A stretch of 64,000 nt of DNA. It comes from Brucella pseudogrignonensis (GTDB lineage: Bacteria; Pseudomonadota; Alphaproteobacteria; Rhizobiales; Rhizobiaceae). The translations under genes and the position numbers were made by a program. The stretch covers positions 1-64,000 of the forward strand of contig NZ_NNRM01000037.1 of the NCBI RefSeq assembly GCF_002252525.1. The letters run 5' to 3'. Shown here in pieces: positions 17,972 through 27,408 of this stretch. The notes under the pieces were generated by a model. It searched no databases and was not told the DNA's origin. It saw only the letters and a program-made list of their open reading frames with translations. Each line of letters begins with the position of its first letter. The first letter of the stretch is position 1.

Positions 17972-18163
17972 TTATTCGTCTCGGGCGTCATCGAGTGTCT
18001 CAAGCAGCATGGCTGCAACAATCTTGATGGCGCGCGCCGTCTCGACTTCATCCCAGCCAGCATTGACCGCAGAGGCAATCAAACCTTTCACCTCATTGGC
18101 TACGGCGTTCCGACAATCGGTATCCCGATCGGGATAATGGCCAGGATGGGTGGGTTTGAGCAT
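17972..18163 (-). CDS. Small protein of 63 residues, paralogue of the 93-residue neighbour
   Basis: Begins MLKPTHPGHYPDRDTDC and ends with LIASAVNAGWDEVETARAIK plus an acidic tail. It aligns end to end with the 93-residue protein at 17480 except for the latter's central insert. GAGGAG stands 7 bases before ATG 18163, which excludes the longer upstream reading. First gene of the three-gene unit. Function unknown; the block next to PRC-barrel and CsbD genes suggests a stress role (inference). Confidence 0.65.
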   Translation of the reverse strand: MLKPTHPGHYPDRDTDCRNAVANEVKGLIASAVNAGWDEVETARAIKIVAAMLLETLDDARDE

Positions 18164-18422
18164 GCATCGACTCCTCAGATGAAAGGAGAACTCCCAAAGC
18201 CATAAAAAGCTCCATCCAATCCGCAGGCTTCGCTTGAATTTTCCAAAGGTGATGAATTGCCAGCTCGAAAGCCATTTGGCCCGCAAGGAGAAGAGATCAA
18301 TCTGGCACTGCGCACGCAGTGGGCCCAAGAGATGATCGATAGGGGATTTATCGGGAGTGGCTTTGGGGGACTTGCGCAGCCTCCGGCCAAGTCACGGCTT
18401 GCATAAAAATCAACAGCCCAGT

Positions 18423-18448
18423 GGAACCAAGTGGTGGTGTTCATCATT
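18423..18448 (+). promoter_or_regulatory. Weak EcfG-type promoter candidate upstream of the PRC-barrel gene
   Basis: GGAAC, 17 bases, CATT, about 45 bases before the start at 18493. The -35 is perfect, but the -10 has one mismatch to CGTT. Otherwise nothing was recognised in the 329-base gap 18164-18492. Confidence 0.3.
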
Positions 18449-18492
18449 GTGTGGTCGTGCTGATTATCAGCGTTTATTTTTGGAGAATTGAT

Positions 18493-18888
18493 ATGCGTCG
18501 TCTTATTTTGGCAACTGCTGCAACCCTGGCTCTTGGATCAATGGCCTTCGCTCAAACCGCAACAAATGTCGAAACAGAGGTCTTTGTCACCGCCAAGCCG
18601 ACCGATGTGATCTCCAGCAATATCCTCAATCTGGATATTACCAATTCCAAGGATGAATCGATCGGCAAGATCCAGGACCTCATCATCTCTGAAGGTGCCT
18701 TGACCGGCTATATCGTGTCGGTTGGCGGGTTCCTCGGCATCGGCGAAAAATATGTGATCGTCGCGCCACAATCCGTCGAAATCCTTTATGCGGAAAACGA
18801 CAAGAAGTGGTCGGCCAAGATGGACACCACCAAGGAAGCTTTGGAAAAGGCTCCGGAATTCAAATATGACGGTCGTTGGGCCAAGTAA
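18493..18888 (+). CDS. Secreted PRC-barrel domain protein
   Basis: 131 residues: signal peptide MRRLILATAATLALGSMAFA, then a PRC-barrel-like domain (NLDITNSKDESIGKIQDLII, GYIVSVGGFLGIGEKYVIV). ATG 18493 follows GGAGAATTGAT, and the longer frame upstream is non-coding. Such periplasmic PRC-barrel proteins are common in Hyphomicrobiales, often near CsbD or photosynthesis/stress genes. The role is probably structural or adaptor-like; no enzyme motif. Confidence 0.8.
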   Translation: MRRLILATAATLALGSMAFAQTATNVETEVFVTAKPTDVISSNILNLDITNSKDESIGKIQDLIISEGALTGYIVSVGGFLGIGEKYVIVAPQSVEILYAENDKKWSAKMDTTKEALEKAPEFKYDGRWAK

Positions 18889-19029
18889 GATCGTTTACGC
18901 GGAGGAGCAATCAAATGCGCTCCTCCGCGCAAAGAATATCAAAATGATCAGGTCAAGCAACTTGCGACGCTCGCCAGACTATAACAGTCCCGTGATAATT
19001 GTTCCAAGACTTTTAAACGTATATGACTT

Positions 19030-19054
19030 GGAACAAACAGGCAAAGCCGACGTT
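19030..19054 (+). promoter_or_regulatory. EcfG-type (general stress sigma factor) promoter for csbD
   Basis: GGAAC, exactly 16 bases, CGTT: a perfect match to the alphaproteobacterial EcfG consensus, ending about 98 bases before the CsbD start. Placement and target (a stress protein) agree. Confidence 0.75.
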
Positions 19055-19151
19055 TATAAGTATAAGCCATTGGATATGATGACTATGGCTTGCAAGCTTT
19101 CCAGCCGAAAGAAAAGTTTGCTCTTTCTGTAGATACGATGAGAGGAGATTG

Positions 19152-19358
19152 ATGATGGATTGGGATCGCGTTGAAGGCAACTGGAAACAGTTCAAGGGCA
19201 AGGTCAAGGAAAAGTGGGGTGACCTCACCGATGACGACCTTGACAAGATCAACGGCAAGCGTGAGCAGCTCGAAGGCAAGATTCAGGAGCGCTACGGCAT
19301 TGAAAAGGACGCCGTCCGCAAGGATGTCGATGATTGGTATAACAGCCAGAAATTCTAG
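19152..19358 (+). CDS. CsbD-family general stress protein
   Basis: 68 residues, MMDWDRVEGNWKQFKGKVKE followed by the family's KWGDLTDDDL, INGKREQLEGKIQERYG and a C-terminal DVDDWY. CsbD/YjbJ proteins are highly charged, cytoplasmic and strongly stress-induced; the biochemical role is unknown. AGGAG sits 4 bases before ATG 19152 (ATG 19155 is also possible). Preceded by an EcfG-type promoter and followed by a strong terminator, so it is transcribed alone. Confidence 0.9.
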   Translation: MMDWDRVEGNWKQFKGKVKEKWGDLTDDDLDKINGKREQLEGKIQERYGIEKDAVRKDVDDWYNSQKF

Positions 19359-19380
19359 CGCCGCCTGACTGGTTCAATTA

Positions 19381-19405
19381 AGCCACGCATCCTGCGTGGC
19401 TTTTT
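19381..19405 (+). terminator. Intrinsic terminator of csbD
   Basis: 9-bp stem AGCCACGCA / TGCGTGGCT with a 3-base loop, running into TTTTT. Confidence 0.9.
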
Positions 19406-19710
19406 GCTGTTTTGAAATGGCATCGCCACTCTCAGAGGGATCGCCATCGCTATGAGCGCGCGCTGAAAGTGTGTTTGAAGCTGCGGAGCCGCATTGCGGC
19501 AGACCACATTTGTGTCTACTAATGGACAGACATTGCGTCCGCTTTAAGCTATTGATCCGTCTTTAAGAATCGGTGGGGGAGAATCATGTTGTCATCGTGC
19601 GAAGGCTGCGGCCGGTTCCCGGAACCGGTCGCGACGTCGTTTCCGGCGGTTTTATCCCGAAGCGATGACCGCATCGCTATCCTCCTATCGCTCCTGAGCA
19701 AGAGTTCCTC
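19406..19710. other. Intergenic stretch before the hybrid kinase
   Basis: No gene or clear promoter recognised. A GGTTCC/GGAACC palindrome occurs at about 19614-19624, but no correctly spaced -10 follows it. Confidence 0.5.
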
Positions 19711-22700
19711 ATGACAATGCGCGCCACAGCCGACCGTTCCGGAAAACTGTTCGGAATCGATTTCAGTGTGGCGATAGGACTCGCCGCAGCGCTAATGTTT
19801 TTTATCGTCAGCGGGCTGGTCACCTATGTCAATTTTCAGGGCCTCCGGCTTGCCAATCAACGCATTGTCGAAACGCACCGCGCCATCGTTTCTCTCCAGA
19901 GCCTGTTGTCCAAGCTTCAGGATGCGGAAACCGGACAGCGCGGCTATCTGCTGACCGGCGAAGAAAGCTACCTTGCTCCCTACCGGACGGCGCTTGCGGC
20001 GGTGAACGCTCAGCTCGAAAAAGTTTCCGAGCGCACCAGGGATAATCCGGGGCAAAATGAACGTCTCGACAAGCTGCGCCAGCATATCGGTGCCAAGCTT
20101 GATGAAATGGCGGAGACGATCGTGCTGCGCAAGGATCAGGGGCTGGAACGGGCCCTGGCGCTTGTGCGCTCCGACCGTGGTAAGCTTGAGATGGACGCAA
20201 TCCGCGAAACCATCGATGCCATGACGCAGGTGGAAAACGACATGCGTTCCGTCCGCCTCGCAGAAATGGAGCGGGCGCAGAGCCAGGCGTTAATCAGCAC
20301 AATTCTCGCCGCTTTGCTCGGCATTATCCTGACATTGGTGATCGGATATCTTCTGCGCAAGGCAACGCTCAACAGGGCCCGCGAAGAATGGCTGCAAAAC
20401 GGCGAAATCGGTCTTGCGGCGGCAATGTCGGGCGATCAGCCTATTGAGGAACTGAGCGCAAGCATCCTTGATTATCTGACCGATTACACAGGCGCGGTGG
20501 CCGGTGCATTTTTCTCTGGCTCCCGCGATCAATACCAGCGGTCCGCAGTCTACGGCGTACCGGATGATAACGCCGTTCCCAAACAATTTGCCAAGCGTGA
20601 AGGTTTGCTTGGACAATCTGCCGCCAAGGCAAGCCTTGTCGTACTCGACGATGTTCCAACTGGCTATCTGAGCTTTGGTTCGGCGCTGGGTCGCGACAAG
20701 CCGAAGCATCTGGTGATCCTGCCGGCTTCCGTCCATGGAAATGTCAATGCGGTGATGGAACTGGGCTTTCTGCAGCCCGTCGATCGGGACGTCCTGTCTC
20801 TGCTTGCCACAACCGGCGAAGCCATCGCGCTCAGCGTCCAGGCCGCAAGCTATCGCGACGAGTTGCAGAACCTGCTTGAGGAAACACAACAGCAGTCCGA
20901 GGAATTGCAGGCGCAGGGCGAAGAACTGCGCGTGTCCAATGAGGAACTTGAAGAACAAAGCCGTGTGCTCAAGGAATCCCAGTCGCGTCTTGAACAGCAG
21001 CAGATCGAACTCGAACAGACCAACAGTCAGTTGGAGGAACAGGCCAACCAGCTCGAAATGCAGCGCACCGACCTCGAGCGCGCGCACGCCTCCGTGCAAC
21101 TCAAGGCGCAGGAGCTTGAACGATCAAGCCAGTATAAGAGCGACTTCCTCGCCAACATGTCGCATGAGCTGCGGACCCCGTTGAACTCCTCGCTCATTCT
21201 CGCCAAGCTTCTTGCCGATAATCCGGACGAAAATCTCACCCAGGAACAGGTCAAATATGCGCGCACCATCCAGTCTTCGGGCAATGATCTTCTCAATCTG
21301 ATCAATGACATTCTCGATCTGTCAAAGATCGAGGCGGGCCATGTCGAAATTCATCCCGAAGTCACACCTTTGGCGCGGATGGCGGCAGGGTTGCGGCAGC
21401 TGTTTGATCCCGTCGCGCAGGAAAAGAAACTCGACTTCGACATTCACATCGATGAGGCGATCCCCCGATCGTTCGAGACCGATCCACAACGACTGGAGCA
21501 GATTCTCAAAAATCTGATTTCCAATGCCATCAAATTCACCGATAAGGGCAAGGTGGTGCTCTCTATTGCCGCCGAAGACGACGACAAGATACTGTTCTCG
21601 GTCAGCGATACCGGCATCGGGATTTCGGCGGAACAGCTGAAGAGCATTTTCGAAGCCTTCCATCAGGCTGACAGCACCATCAGCCGACGCTACGGCGGAA
21701 CCGGGCTTGGCTTGTCGATATCACGCCAGCTCGCCCGACTGCTCGGTGGCAGCATCCGAGTCGAAAGCACACCCGGGCAGGGCAGTTGCTTTACGCTGAC
21801 GCTTCCTCTCAAACATGGCGGCCTTGATGCGGCGGTTGCGCCAGCCGCAGCACCGGCCCCTGCGGAAGAATTACCAGCCTCAGAACAATCGACTATCGCG
21901 CTGCCGCGCCCACTCGATGATGATCGGGATGCCATCACCGGCGACAAGCGCGTTCTGCTGGTGATCGAAGATGATGAGACATTCGCAGCCATCGTGCGCG
22001 ATCTGTCACGCGAGATGGGTTTTCACTCGGTGGTCGCCCGGACCGCAGAGGAAGCCGTTCGGGTCGCGCGCGAGTTCTCGCCCAATGCGATCGTTCTCGA
22101 TGTCGGACTTCCCGATCAGTCCGGTCTTTCGGTGCTGGATCGATTGAAGAACGATGTCCAGACCCGACATATCCCTATCCATGTCATATCAGCGGGCGAT
22201 CATACCCGCACGGCGTTTTCGCTCGGAGCAGTCGGATACCTGACCAAGCCCGTCAGTCGCGAGCAACTGGTCGGGGTCCTTAACAAGCTGGAGGCCAAGC
22301 TTGAACAGCGGATGCACCGGGTTCTGATCGTCGAGGACGACGAACGGCAGCGCGAAGCCGTCTCCAAGCTTTTGGGGTCCCGTGACGTCGAGACTGTTAC
22401 AGCCGGTAACGCCGCCGAGTGCCTTGATCTCCTGCGCGAGCAGACTTTTGACTGCATGGTGCTTGATCTGTCGCTGCCCGATGCTTCCGGGTTTTCTCTC
22501 CTCGAAACCCTCAGCAGTGAAAGTGCTTATTCCTTCCCGCCGGTGATCGTTTATACCGGACGTGAACTTTCGCCGGAAAGCGAGCAGAGACTGCGGCGCT
22601 ATTCAAAATCGATCATCATAAAAGGCGCGAAGTCCCCTGAACGCCTGCTTGATGAAGTCAGTCTCTTCCTGCATCAGATCATTTCGGAATTGCCGCCCGA

Positions 22701-23133
22701 GCAGCAGAAGATGATCCGCAAGGCCCGTCATCGCGACGCTCTGCTGGAAGGCCGCTGTATCCTGGTGGTCGAAGATGACATTCGCAATGTCTATGCATTG
22801 ACCAATATTCTGGAGCCGCGTGGCGCACACGTGCTGATTGCCCGCAACGGCCAGGAGGCGCTCGATGCGCTTGATCGCTCAACAGCCAACCCCGACGCGG
22901 CCATTGATCTTGTCCTTATGGATGTGATGATGCCGGTCATGGATGGTTTGACCGCCACGCGGCACATCCGGCAAAATCCGAGCTTTAAGAAATTGCCGAT
23001 CATCACCCTCACCGCCAAGGCGATGCCGGATGACCAACAACGCTGCATCGAAGCGGGCGCCAATGATTACATGGCCAAGCCGCTTGATGTCGACAAGCTG
23101 CTGTCGCTTGTCCGGGTATGGATGCCCAAATGA
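19711..23133 (+). CDS. Hybrid sensor histidine kinase: CHASE3-GAF-coiled coil-HisKA-HATPase-REC-REC-REC
   Basis: 1140 residues. Membrane segments at about 20-40 and 195-215 flank a periplasmic CHASE3 domain ([19 protein letters not shown]). A GAF-like domain (about 240-380) leads to a long Glu/Gln-rich coiled coil (about 380-475). The kinase core carries the phospho-accepting His at about 485 in [10 protein letters not shown], with [19 protein letters not shown] and [10 protein letters not shown] in the ATPase domain. Three receivers follow, with predicted phospho-Asp near 797 ([11 protein letters not shown]), 919 ([11 protein letters not shown]) and 1071 ([11 protein letters not shown]). Its stop overlaps the CheR start, so kinase, CheR, CheB and a REC-HWE kinase form one operon. 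Output is unknown; the adjoining EcfG promoters suggest a link to the general stress response (inference). Confidence 0.9.
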   Translation: MTMRATADRSGKLFGIDFSVAIGLAAALMFFIVSGLVTYVNFQGLRLANQRIVETHRAIVSLQSLLSKLQDAETGQRGYLLTGEESYLAPYRTALAAVNAQLEKVSERTRDNPGQNERLDKLRQHIGAKLDEMAETIVLRKDQGLERALALVRSDRGKLEMDAIRETIDAMTQVENDMRSVRLAEMERAQSQALISTILAALLGIILTLVIGYLLRKATLNRAREEWLQNGEIGLAAAMSGDQPIEELSASILDYLTDYTGAVAGAFFSGSRDQYQRSAVYGVPDDNAVPKQFAKREGLLGQSAAKASLVVLDDVPTGYLSFGSALGRDKPKHLVILPASVHGNVNAVMELGFLQPVDRDVLSLLATTGEAIALSVQAASYRDELQNLLEETQQQSEELQAQGEELRVSNEELEEQSRVLKESQSRLEQQQIELEQTNSQLEEQANQLEMQRTDLERAHASVQLKAQELERSSQYKSDFLANMSHELRTPLNSSLILAKLLADNPDENLTQEQVKYARTIQSSGNDLLNLINDILDLSKIEAGHVEIHPEVTPLARMAAGLRQLFDPVAQEKKLDFDIHIDEAIPRSFETDPQRLEQILKNLISNAIKFTDKGKVVLSIAAEDDDKILFSVSDTGIGISAEQLKSIFEAFHQADSTISRRYGGTGLGLSISRQLARLLGGSIRVESTPGQGSCFTLTLPLKHGGLDAAVAPAAAPAPAEELPASEQSTIALPRPLDDDRDAITGDKRVLLVIEDDETFAAIVRDLSREMGFHSVVARTAEEAVRVAREFSPNAIVLDVGLPDQSGLSVLDRLKNDVQTRHIPIHVISAGDHTRTAFSLGAVGYLTKPVSREQLVGVLNKLEAKLEQRMHRVLIVEDDERQREAVSKLLGSRDVETVTAGNAAECLDLLREQTFDCMVLDLSLPDASGFSLLETLSSESAYSFPPVIVYTGRELSPESEQRLRRYSKSIIIKGAKSPERLLDEVSLFLHQIISELPPEQQKMIRKARHRDALLEGRCILVVEDDIRNVYALTNILEPRGAHVLIARNGQEALDALDRSTANPDAAIDLVLMDVMMPVMDGLTATRHIRQNPSFKKLPIITLTAKAMPDDQQRCIEAGANDYMAKPLDVDKLLSLVRVWMPK

Positions 23134-23969
23134 CAGGCGAGAATAAGCCCGGTTCGCCTGAGGAAATCGAGATCCGCTTGCTGTTGGAGGCGCTTTATTT
23201 GCGCTACCATTATGATTTCCGCAATTACGCGATGAGCTCGATCCGGCGCCGCTTGCGACAGGCGCGAGAACAGTTGGCGTTTCCGAGTTTCTCCGCCATG
23301 CAGGATCGCCTGTTGCGCGATCCGGCAATGCTGCCACAATTGCTGCGCTTTTTGACCGTTCAGGTCAGCGACATGTTCCGCGATCCCGATTATTTCCGCG
23401 CCATTCGTGAGCGCGTGATACCACATCTGCGAACCTATCCCTCGTTGAAGGTCTGGATTGCCGGCTGTAGCAGCGGCGAGGAACTATATTCGATGGTCAT
23501 CCTGTTTCGCGAAGAAGGGCTGGAAGATCGCACGCTTTTTTATGCGACCGATATCAACCAGGAGGCGTTGCAGGCGGCAGAAGCCGGTGTCTATACCATT
23601 GAACGGGTTCGGTCCTTCACCGCCAATCACCAGCGTTCGGGTGGCAAGTCATCGCTGTCCGACTATTATCAGGCCGCTTATGGGCGCGTATCGTTCGATA
23701 AGTCGCTGCGCCGCAATGTGGTGTTTTCCGACCACAGTCTGGTTACCGATGCGGTCTTTGGCGAGATGAACCTGATCTCCTGCCGCAATGTGCTGATTTA
23801 TTTCGACAATGACCTGAAAGATCGTGTGCTGGGCCTGTTCCGGGATTCGCTTGCCCATCGCGGTTTTCTGGGGCTGGGCGCCAAGGAGAGCGTGCGCTTT
23901 TCCGCCGAGGCGTCGTCGTTTGCGGATTTCGTGCGCGAAGAAAAGATCTATCAGCGGGTGACGTCATGA
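23130..23969 (+). CDS. CheR-type protein-glutamate O-methyltransferase
   Basis: 279 residues using ATG 23130 (ATGA overlap with the kinase stop); ATG 23118 is an alternative. N-terminal helical domain ([17 protein letters not shown]), then the SAM-binding domain with [28 protein letters not shown] and [19 protein letters not shown]. All core CheR motifs are present. No methyl-accepting chemotaxis protein is in the window, so the target may be the co-encoded hybrid kinase. Overlaps cheB by four bases. Confidence 0.9.
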   Translation: MTGENKPGSPEEIEIRLLLEALYLRYHYDFRNYAMSSIRRRLRQAREQLAFPSFSAMQDRLLRDPAMLPQLLRFLTVQVSDMFRDPDYFRAIRERVIPHLRTYPSLKVWIAGCSSGEELYSMVILFREEGLEDRTLFYATDINQEALQAAEAGVYTIERVRSFTANHQRSGGKSSLSDYYQAAYGRVSFDKSLRRNVVFSDHSLVTDAVFGEMNLISCRNVLIYFDNDLKDRVLGLFRDSLAHRGFLGLGAKESVRFSAEASSFADFVREEKIYQRVTS

Positions 23970-24532
23970 TGGCTTCTGCAGCGCAGGCCGTGGTGATTGG
24001 CGCTTCCGCAGGCGCTTTTGATGCCCTGTCGGTCATCCTGCCGCAGCTCATGCCGGGCTTTCGGTTGCCCGTAATCATTGTCGTGCATCTCCCTCCTGAT
24101 CGGCGAAGCCTGATGGCCGAACTGTTCCGACAAAGATGCAGTCTGATGGTCGAGGAAGTCGAGGACCGCCAGCCGTTGGAGCCGGGCACCATCTATTTTG
24201 CGCCGCCCGACTACCACCTGCTGGTGGAGAACCGCCGCAGTCTGTCGCTCTCCAAGGACGATCCTGTCCTGTTTTCGAGGCCTTCCATCGACGTCCTGTT
24301 TGAAACTGCAGCCGAGGTCTTCGGCGCAGGCTTGATTGCGGTGGTGCTGTCGGGCGCAAACGACGACGGTGCACGCGGGGCGGCCGTCATTCAGGCCTGT
24401 GGCGGAACCGTACTCGTGCAGGATCCAAAACAGGCCTTGGTGCCCGTGATGCCGGAAGCGGCATTGCGCAGCTGCCCTGCCGCAAAAATTCTGTCGCTTG
24501 ACGCGATAGCTCAATATTTAAGAGAGGTTTAA
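23966..24532 (+). CDS. CheB-type methylesterase, stand-alone catalytic domain
   Basis: 188 residues lacking the usual N-terminal receiver. The catalytic-triad regions of CheB are visible: Ser in GASAGAFDAL, His in VVHLPPDRRS and Asp in LSGANDDGARG. It would remove methyl groups added by the adjacent CheR. Because it has no receiver, its activity is not controlled by CheA-type phosphorylation in the classical way; interaction with the hybrid kinase or the downstream REC protein is an alternative (inference). Start overlaps the CheR stop. Confidence 0.88.
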   Translation: MMASAAQAVVIGASAGAFDALSVILPQLMPGFRLPVIIVVHLPPDRRSLMAELFRQRCSLMVEEVEDRQPLEPGTIYFAPPDYHLLVENRRSLSLSKDDPVLFSRPSIDVLFETAAEVFGAGLIAVVLSGANDDGARGAAVIQACGGTVLVQDPKQALVPVMPEAALRSCPAAKILSLDAIAQYLREV

Positions 24533-24538
24533 GTCAAC

Positions 24539-25609
24539 ATGAAACCCGTATCGTTTCTCCTCGTTGACGATCTTGAGGAAAATCTCATCGCCTTGGAAGC
24601 CCTCTTGCGCCGCGAAGGCTTGCAATTGCTTAAAGCGACTACCGGCGACCAGGCGCTCGAGCTTTTGCTCGAGCACGACGTGGCGCTGGCGCTTGTCGAT
24701 GTCCAAATGCCCGGGCTCGATGGATTTCAACTCGCGGAACTGATGCGAGGCAATGAACGCACCCGACATGTCCCGATCATTTTTGTCACCGCTGGCAGCG
24801 CCGGACAGCGCCGCTTTCAGGGCTATGAGGCGGGAGCAGTCGATTTCATTCAAAAGCCGATCGAACCGGATATCCTGCGCAGCAAGGCCGAGGTTTTCTT
24901 CGAGCTCTATCGTCAGCGACAGCAGCTCGCTCTGCAAAGAGATGAACTGGCAGCACAGGCGCAGGCGCTGCGCGAGGCAGCGCAGCAGAAAGATATTCTG
25001 CTCCAGGAGATCAACCATCGTATCAAGAACCTGTTCGGTCTCGCCTCGGGACTGATATCCTTGAGCGCTCGCTCTGCCGAAACCATTGAAGAGCTGGTTA
25101 CGGACTTGCGTTCGCGGCTGCAGGCGCTGGCACGCGCGCATGAACTCACCCTGCCTGTGCTGGGCAGGAATAGCCCTGCGGATCGCGCCACTTCTGTTGT
25201 GGGCCTGATCGAGGCGATTGTCGCGCCGCATAAGGGTGAGCAACACTCTCCTGTGAAGATCACCGGTGCAGACGTTCCGATTTCGGGCAATGGTCTCACC
25301 TCCTTCGCACTTCTGCTGCATGAACTGACCACCAATTCCGCCAAATATGGCGCTCTGTCATCCCCGGAGGGGCAACTGGCGATCAATATTGGTCTGGATG
25401 AGGAGCTGCTGTCTTTGAACTGGAAGGAAACGGGCGGGGAAATCCTGCAACAACCACCTGAACGCAAGGGATTTGGTGCCGCTCTCGAAAAGGCGACAGT
25501 TCAGGGCCTCAATGCGGTGATCGCACGGGACTGGCAGCCCGAGGGCCTGTCGCTTTCCCTCAAAATACCCGCAGAGCGCCTGGTCTATCGCGATACTCAT
25601 CCCGGCTGA
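24539..25609 (+). CDS. Response regulator-HWE histidine kinase fusion
   Basis: 356 residues: an N-terminal receiver (phospho-Asp near 54 in ALVDVQMPGLDGF, Lys in FIQKPIEPD), a short coiled coil, then an HWE/HisKA_2 kinase with the phospho-His near 160 in EINHRIKNLFGLASGL and the N-box LLHELTTNSAKYGALS, followed by the characteristic GFGAALEKATVQGLNA. REC-HWE proteins act as intermediates in phosphorelays, and in alphaproteobacteria HWE kinases commonly feed the PhyR general stress pathway. Six bases separate it from cheB; last gene of the operon. Confidence 0.88.
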   Translation: MKPVSFLLVDDLEENLIALEALLRREGLQLLKATTGDQALELLLEHDVALALVDVQMPGLDGFQLAELMRGNERTRHVPIIFVTAGSAGQRRFQGYEAGAVDFIQKPIEPDILRSKAEVFFELYRQRQQLALQRDELAAQAQALREAAQQKDILLQEINHRIKNLFGLASGLISLSARSAETIEELVTDLRSRLQALARAHELTLPVLGRNSPADRATSVVGLIEAIVAPHKGEQHSPVKITGADVPISGNGLTSFALLLHELTTNSAKYGALSSPEGQLAINIGLDEELLSLNWKETGGEILQQPPERKGFGAALEKATVQGLNAVIARDWQPEGLSLSLKIPAERLVYRDTHPG

Positions 25610-25768
25610 ACAACGTCGGTAACAACAAGACCAGCTTTCGGAATGGTGAGGCCTTTGACCCGCATCATTCACAGCTGCGCCGGCCTCTGTTTTGTCTTTC
25701 GCAAAGCCTGTTGCTTTTGCAGGTCCACGCAGGCCCCTCCCAGTCTGACTATTATTGCGATTTGTTCT

Positions 25769-25793
25769 GGAACCATCTCTGCTCACCGGGGTT
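25769..25793 (+). promoter_or_regulatory. EcfG-like promoter upstream of the PepSY-like gene
   Basis: GGAAC, 16 bases, GGTT: perfect -35 and spacing, one mismatch in the CGTT -10. The start codon lies 37 bases further on. Confidence 0.5.
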
Positions 25794-25829
25794 AGTTAGC
25801 ATGCCAACCAGAAAATGAGAGGAAATGCT

Positions 25830-26150
25830 ATGAAGTTCACAACACTCCTGATCGCAGGTGCGATGGCCCTTTCACCAGCGCTTGCTGGCGCACAGGCAAC
25901 ACAGACCCCCAACAGTGACGCGCCTGGTGCGACCGACACCCCCACTCATGATGATAAGACCCCTGATGCTGGTCAGAACAGCCTGACTGAAGCCCAGGCA
26001 ACCGAGCTGTTCAACAAGGCCGGCTATACTGAGCTGAAAAATCTCAAGCTCAACGAGCAGGGACTGTGGGAAGCATCGTCAATGAAGGATGGCAAAACCG
26101 TCATGCTGACCTTGGACGCCGAGGGCAAGGTTTCCGAGCATATGATGTAA
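25830..26150 (+). CDS. Small secreted PepSY-like protein (intact copy)
   Basis: 106 residues: signal peptide MKFTTLLIAGAMALSPALAG, a Thr/Asp/Pro-rich linker, then a PepSY-like C-terminal domain (LTEAQATELFNKAGYTELKN, EASSMKDGKTVMLTLDAEGK). GAGAGGAA precedes ATG 25830. An EcfG-like promoter lies upstream and an intrinsic terminator directly follows, so it is a single-gene transcript, probably stress-induced. A second copy without the signal peptide is at 28541. Function unknown; periplasmic location likely. Confidence 0.82.
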   Translation: MKFTTLLIAGAMALSPALAGAQATQTPNSDAPGATDTPTHDDKTPDAGQNSLTEAQATELFNKAGYTELKNLKLNEQGLWEASSMKDGKTVMLTLDAEGKVSEHMM

Positions 26151-26160
26151 ATCATTGCCC
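25881..26160. repeat. Duplicated segment A, copy 1 (partner 28541-28820)
   Basis: 280 bases aligning without gaps to 28541-28820. Counting by eye gives 24 mismatches, only two codons of which change the amino acid. It covers the mature part of the PepSY-like protein and its stop. Confidence 0.92.
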
Positions 26161-26170
26161 TAGATGAAAA

Positions 26171-26193
26171 AAGCCGCGTCAGCGGCTTTTTTT
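26171..26193 (+). terminator. Intrinsic terminator of the PepSY-like gene
   Basis: 7-bp stem AAGCCGC / GCGGCTT, loop GTCA, followed by seven T. The same structure follows copy 2 at 28833. Confidence 0.88.
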
Positions 26194-26341
26194 ATGCGTG
26201 CTGCGAAAGTCAGAACGCTCAAGCATGACGCAAAAATCTCCGATCATGCCGCTACCGCCCCCGGATTGCCAGAGGTCTTGAGCGATGCTCTGTGGCGATA
26301 TTCGCCAGATGTCGTCAGGGTCTGGCATTATGATGAAAACA

Positions 26342-27092
26342 TCAATTCTGCCGCGCAGGCGTCAGTGATTTCAGCGCGTCGACAAACCGGATCATGGTCG
26401 GGGACAGGTTTCGACCTTCCATCGTCAGAATGTGCAACGCACTGGTCGCCAGAACGGGATCGTCGATTGGAACCAGAGCAATATTGGCGTCATTGTCGCG
26501 GACCAGATCAGGGGAACCGGTAATCGAGGTTGTTCCCGAAGAGAAACTATAGGCGCGCAGCAACGCCATCGAATTGGTAGAGAAGACCGGGTTGAAGCTA
26601 ATTCCCTTTGCCGCCAGCGCCGCCTGCAGCAGAAGTCGCTGCGTCCGGTCCTCGTCAGGAACCGCCCATTGTTCGCCGCGCAGATCATCCAGTGTGACAG
26701 AGGGCCTGCCCGCCAAGGGATGATCGCAGCGCAGCGCGGCCAAGATCGGTTGTCAGGCAATAAGCTGAATGGCAATATGGGGCGGTGGCGGCTCGCTATA
26801 GGTGATAGCAATATCCGCTGTGCCATTCTTGATGTGGGGACAGATATCGGGCGAGGTGCCGAGCCAGACATGGAAATGCACCGCCGGCTGCTGTTGCCGA
26901 AACGCCGCGATGGCATAGCTAAGGCAGCCCAAAGCGAAACCGGCCTGGTTCGCAATCCGTATCAGGCTATGCGATTTTCTGGCAAGTGCGCGCAGTTCCG
27001 ACAGCGCCTCTTCCAAGCCGATTGATAGTTGCTGCTTACGTTGCAACAGCAATTCCCCCGCAGCGGTTAGCACCAAGCCGCCAGGCCGCCAT
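26342..27092 (-). pseudogene. LysR regulator, truncated and interrupted copy
   Basis: Ungapped duplicate of 29042-29792 at a constant offset of 2700 bases. Two defects are visible: the first ~49 codons, including the DNA-binding helix-turn-helix, are absent because homology stops at 27092 next to brnA; and an in-frame TGA at 26753-26755 replaces the Leu codon found in the intact copy (QLIA-stop against HIALRPIF). The remaining effector-domain codons are still well conserved (GEQWAVPDEDRTQRLLLQAA), so inactivation is fairly recent. It cannot bind DNA as a LysR protein. Confidence 0.9.
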
Positions 27093-27099
27093 AAGCCCT

Positions 27100-27408
27100 C
27101 TAAAGCCCCACGGCTTTGCGTAGTGCTTCGTTCATACGGCCCTGCCAGCCTTTGCCGCTGGCCTTAAAGCGTTGGACTACATCTTGATCAAGACGAATAG
27201 TTACCGGAGTTTTAGGAGTATCCAGTCGAGGGCGTCCGCGAGCTGCAATTGCCTTCTCCATTTTCTCCGCCATTTCGGGGAAAACTTCCTTAAATGGCTT
27301 CATACTGGATAGCTCTTCGTCGGTTAGCGGTGGGCTATCGACTGCGTCCCAATCCTCCTTGGTATAGCCGTGGGCTTCTGCATGTTTAGGTCTGAATTTG
27401 TTAGCCAC
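27100..27408 (-). CDS. brnA: BrnA antitoxin of a type II toxin-antitoxin pair
   Basis: 102 residues. The C-terminal ribbon-helix-helix-like DNA-binding part (PVTIRLDQDVVQRFKASGKG, WQGRMNEALRKAV) is the BrnA hallmark; the N-terminal part neutralises the toxin. The GTG start at 27408 overlaps the BrnT stop by one base (TAGTG), with AGGAG upstream inside brnT. BrnA proteins also repress their own operon, and a palindrome lies before brnT. The module is inserted where the LysR copy is truncated. Confidence 0.9.
   Translation of the reverse strand: MANKFRPKHAEAHGYTKEDWDAVDSPPLTDEELSSMKPFKEVFPEMAEKMEKAIAARGRPRLDTPKTPVTIRLDQDVVQRFKASGKGWQGRMNEALRKAVGL

Noticed and set aside
19614-19640. GGAAC upstream of the hybrid kinase as an EcfG promoter
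   Set aside because: A CGTT follows after only 12 bases, outside the accepted 16-17 spacing.
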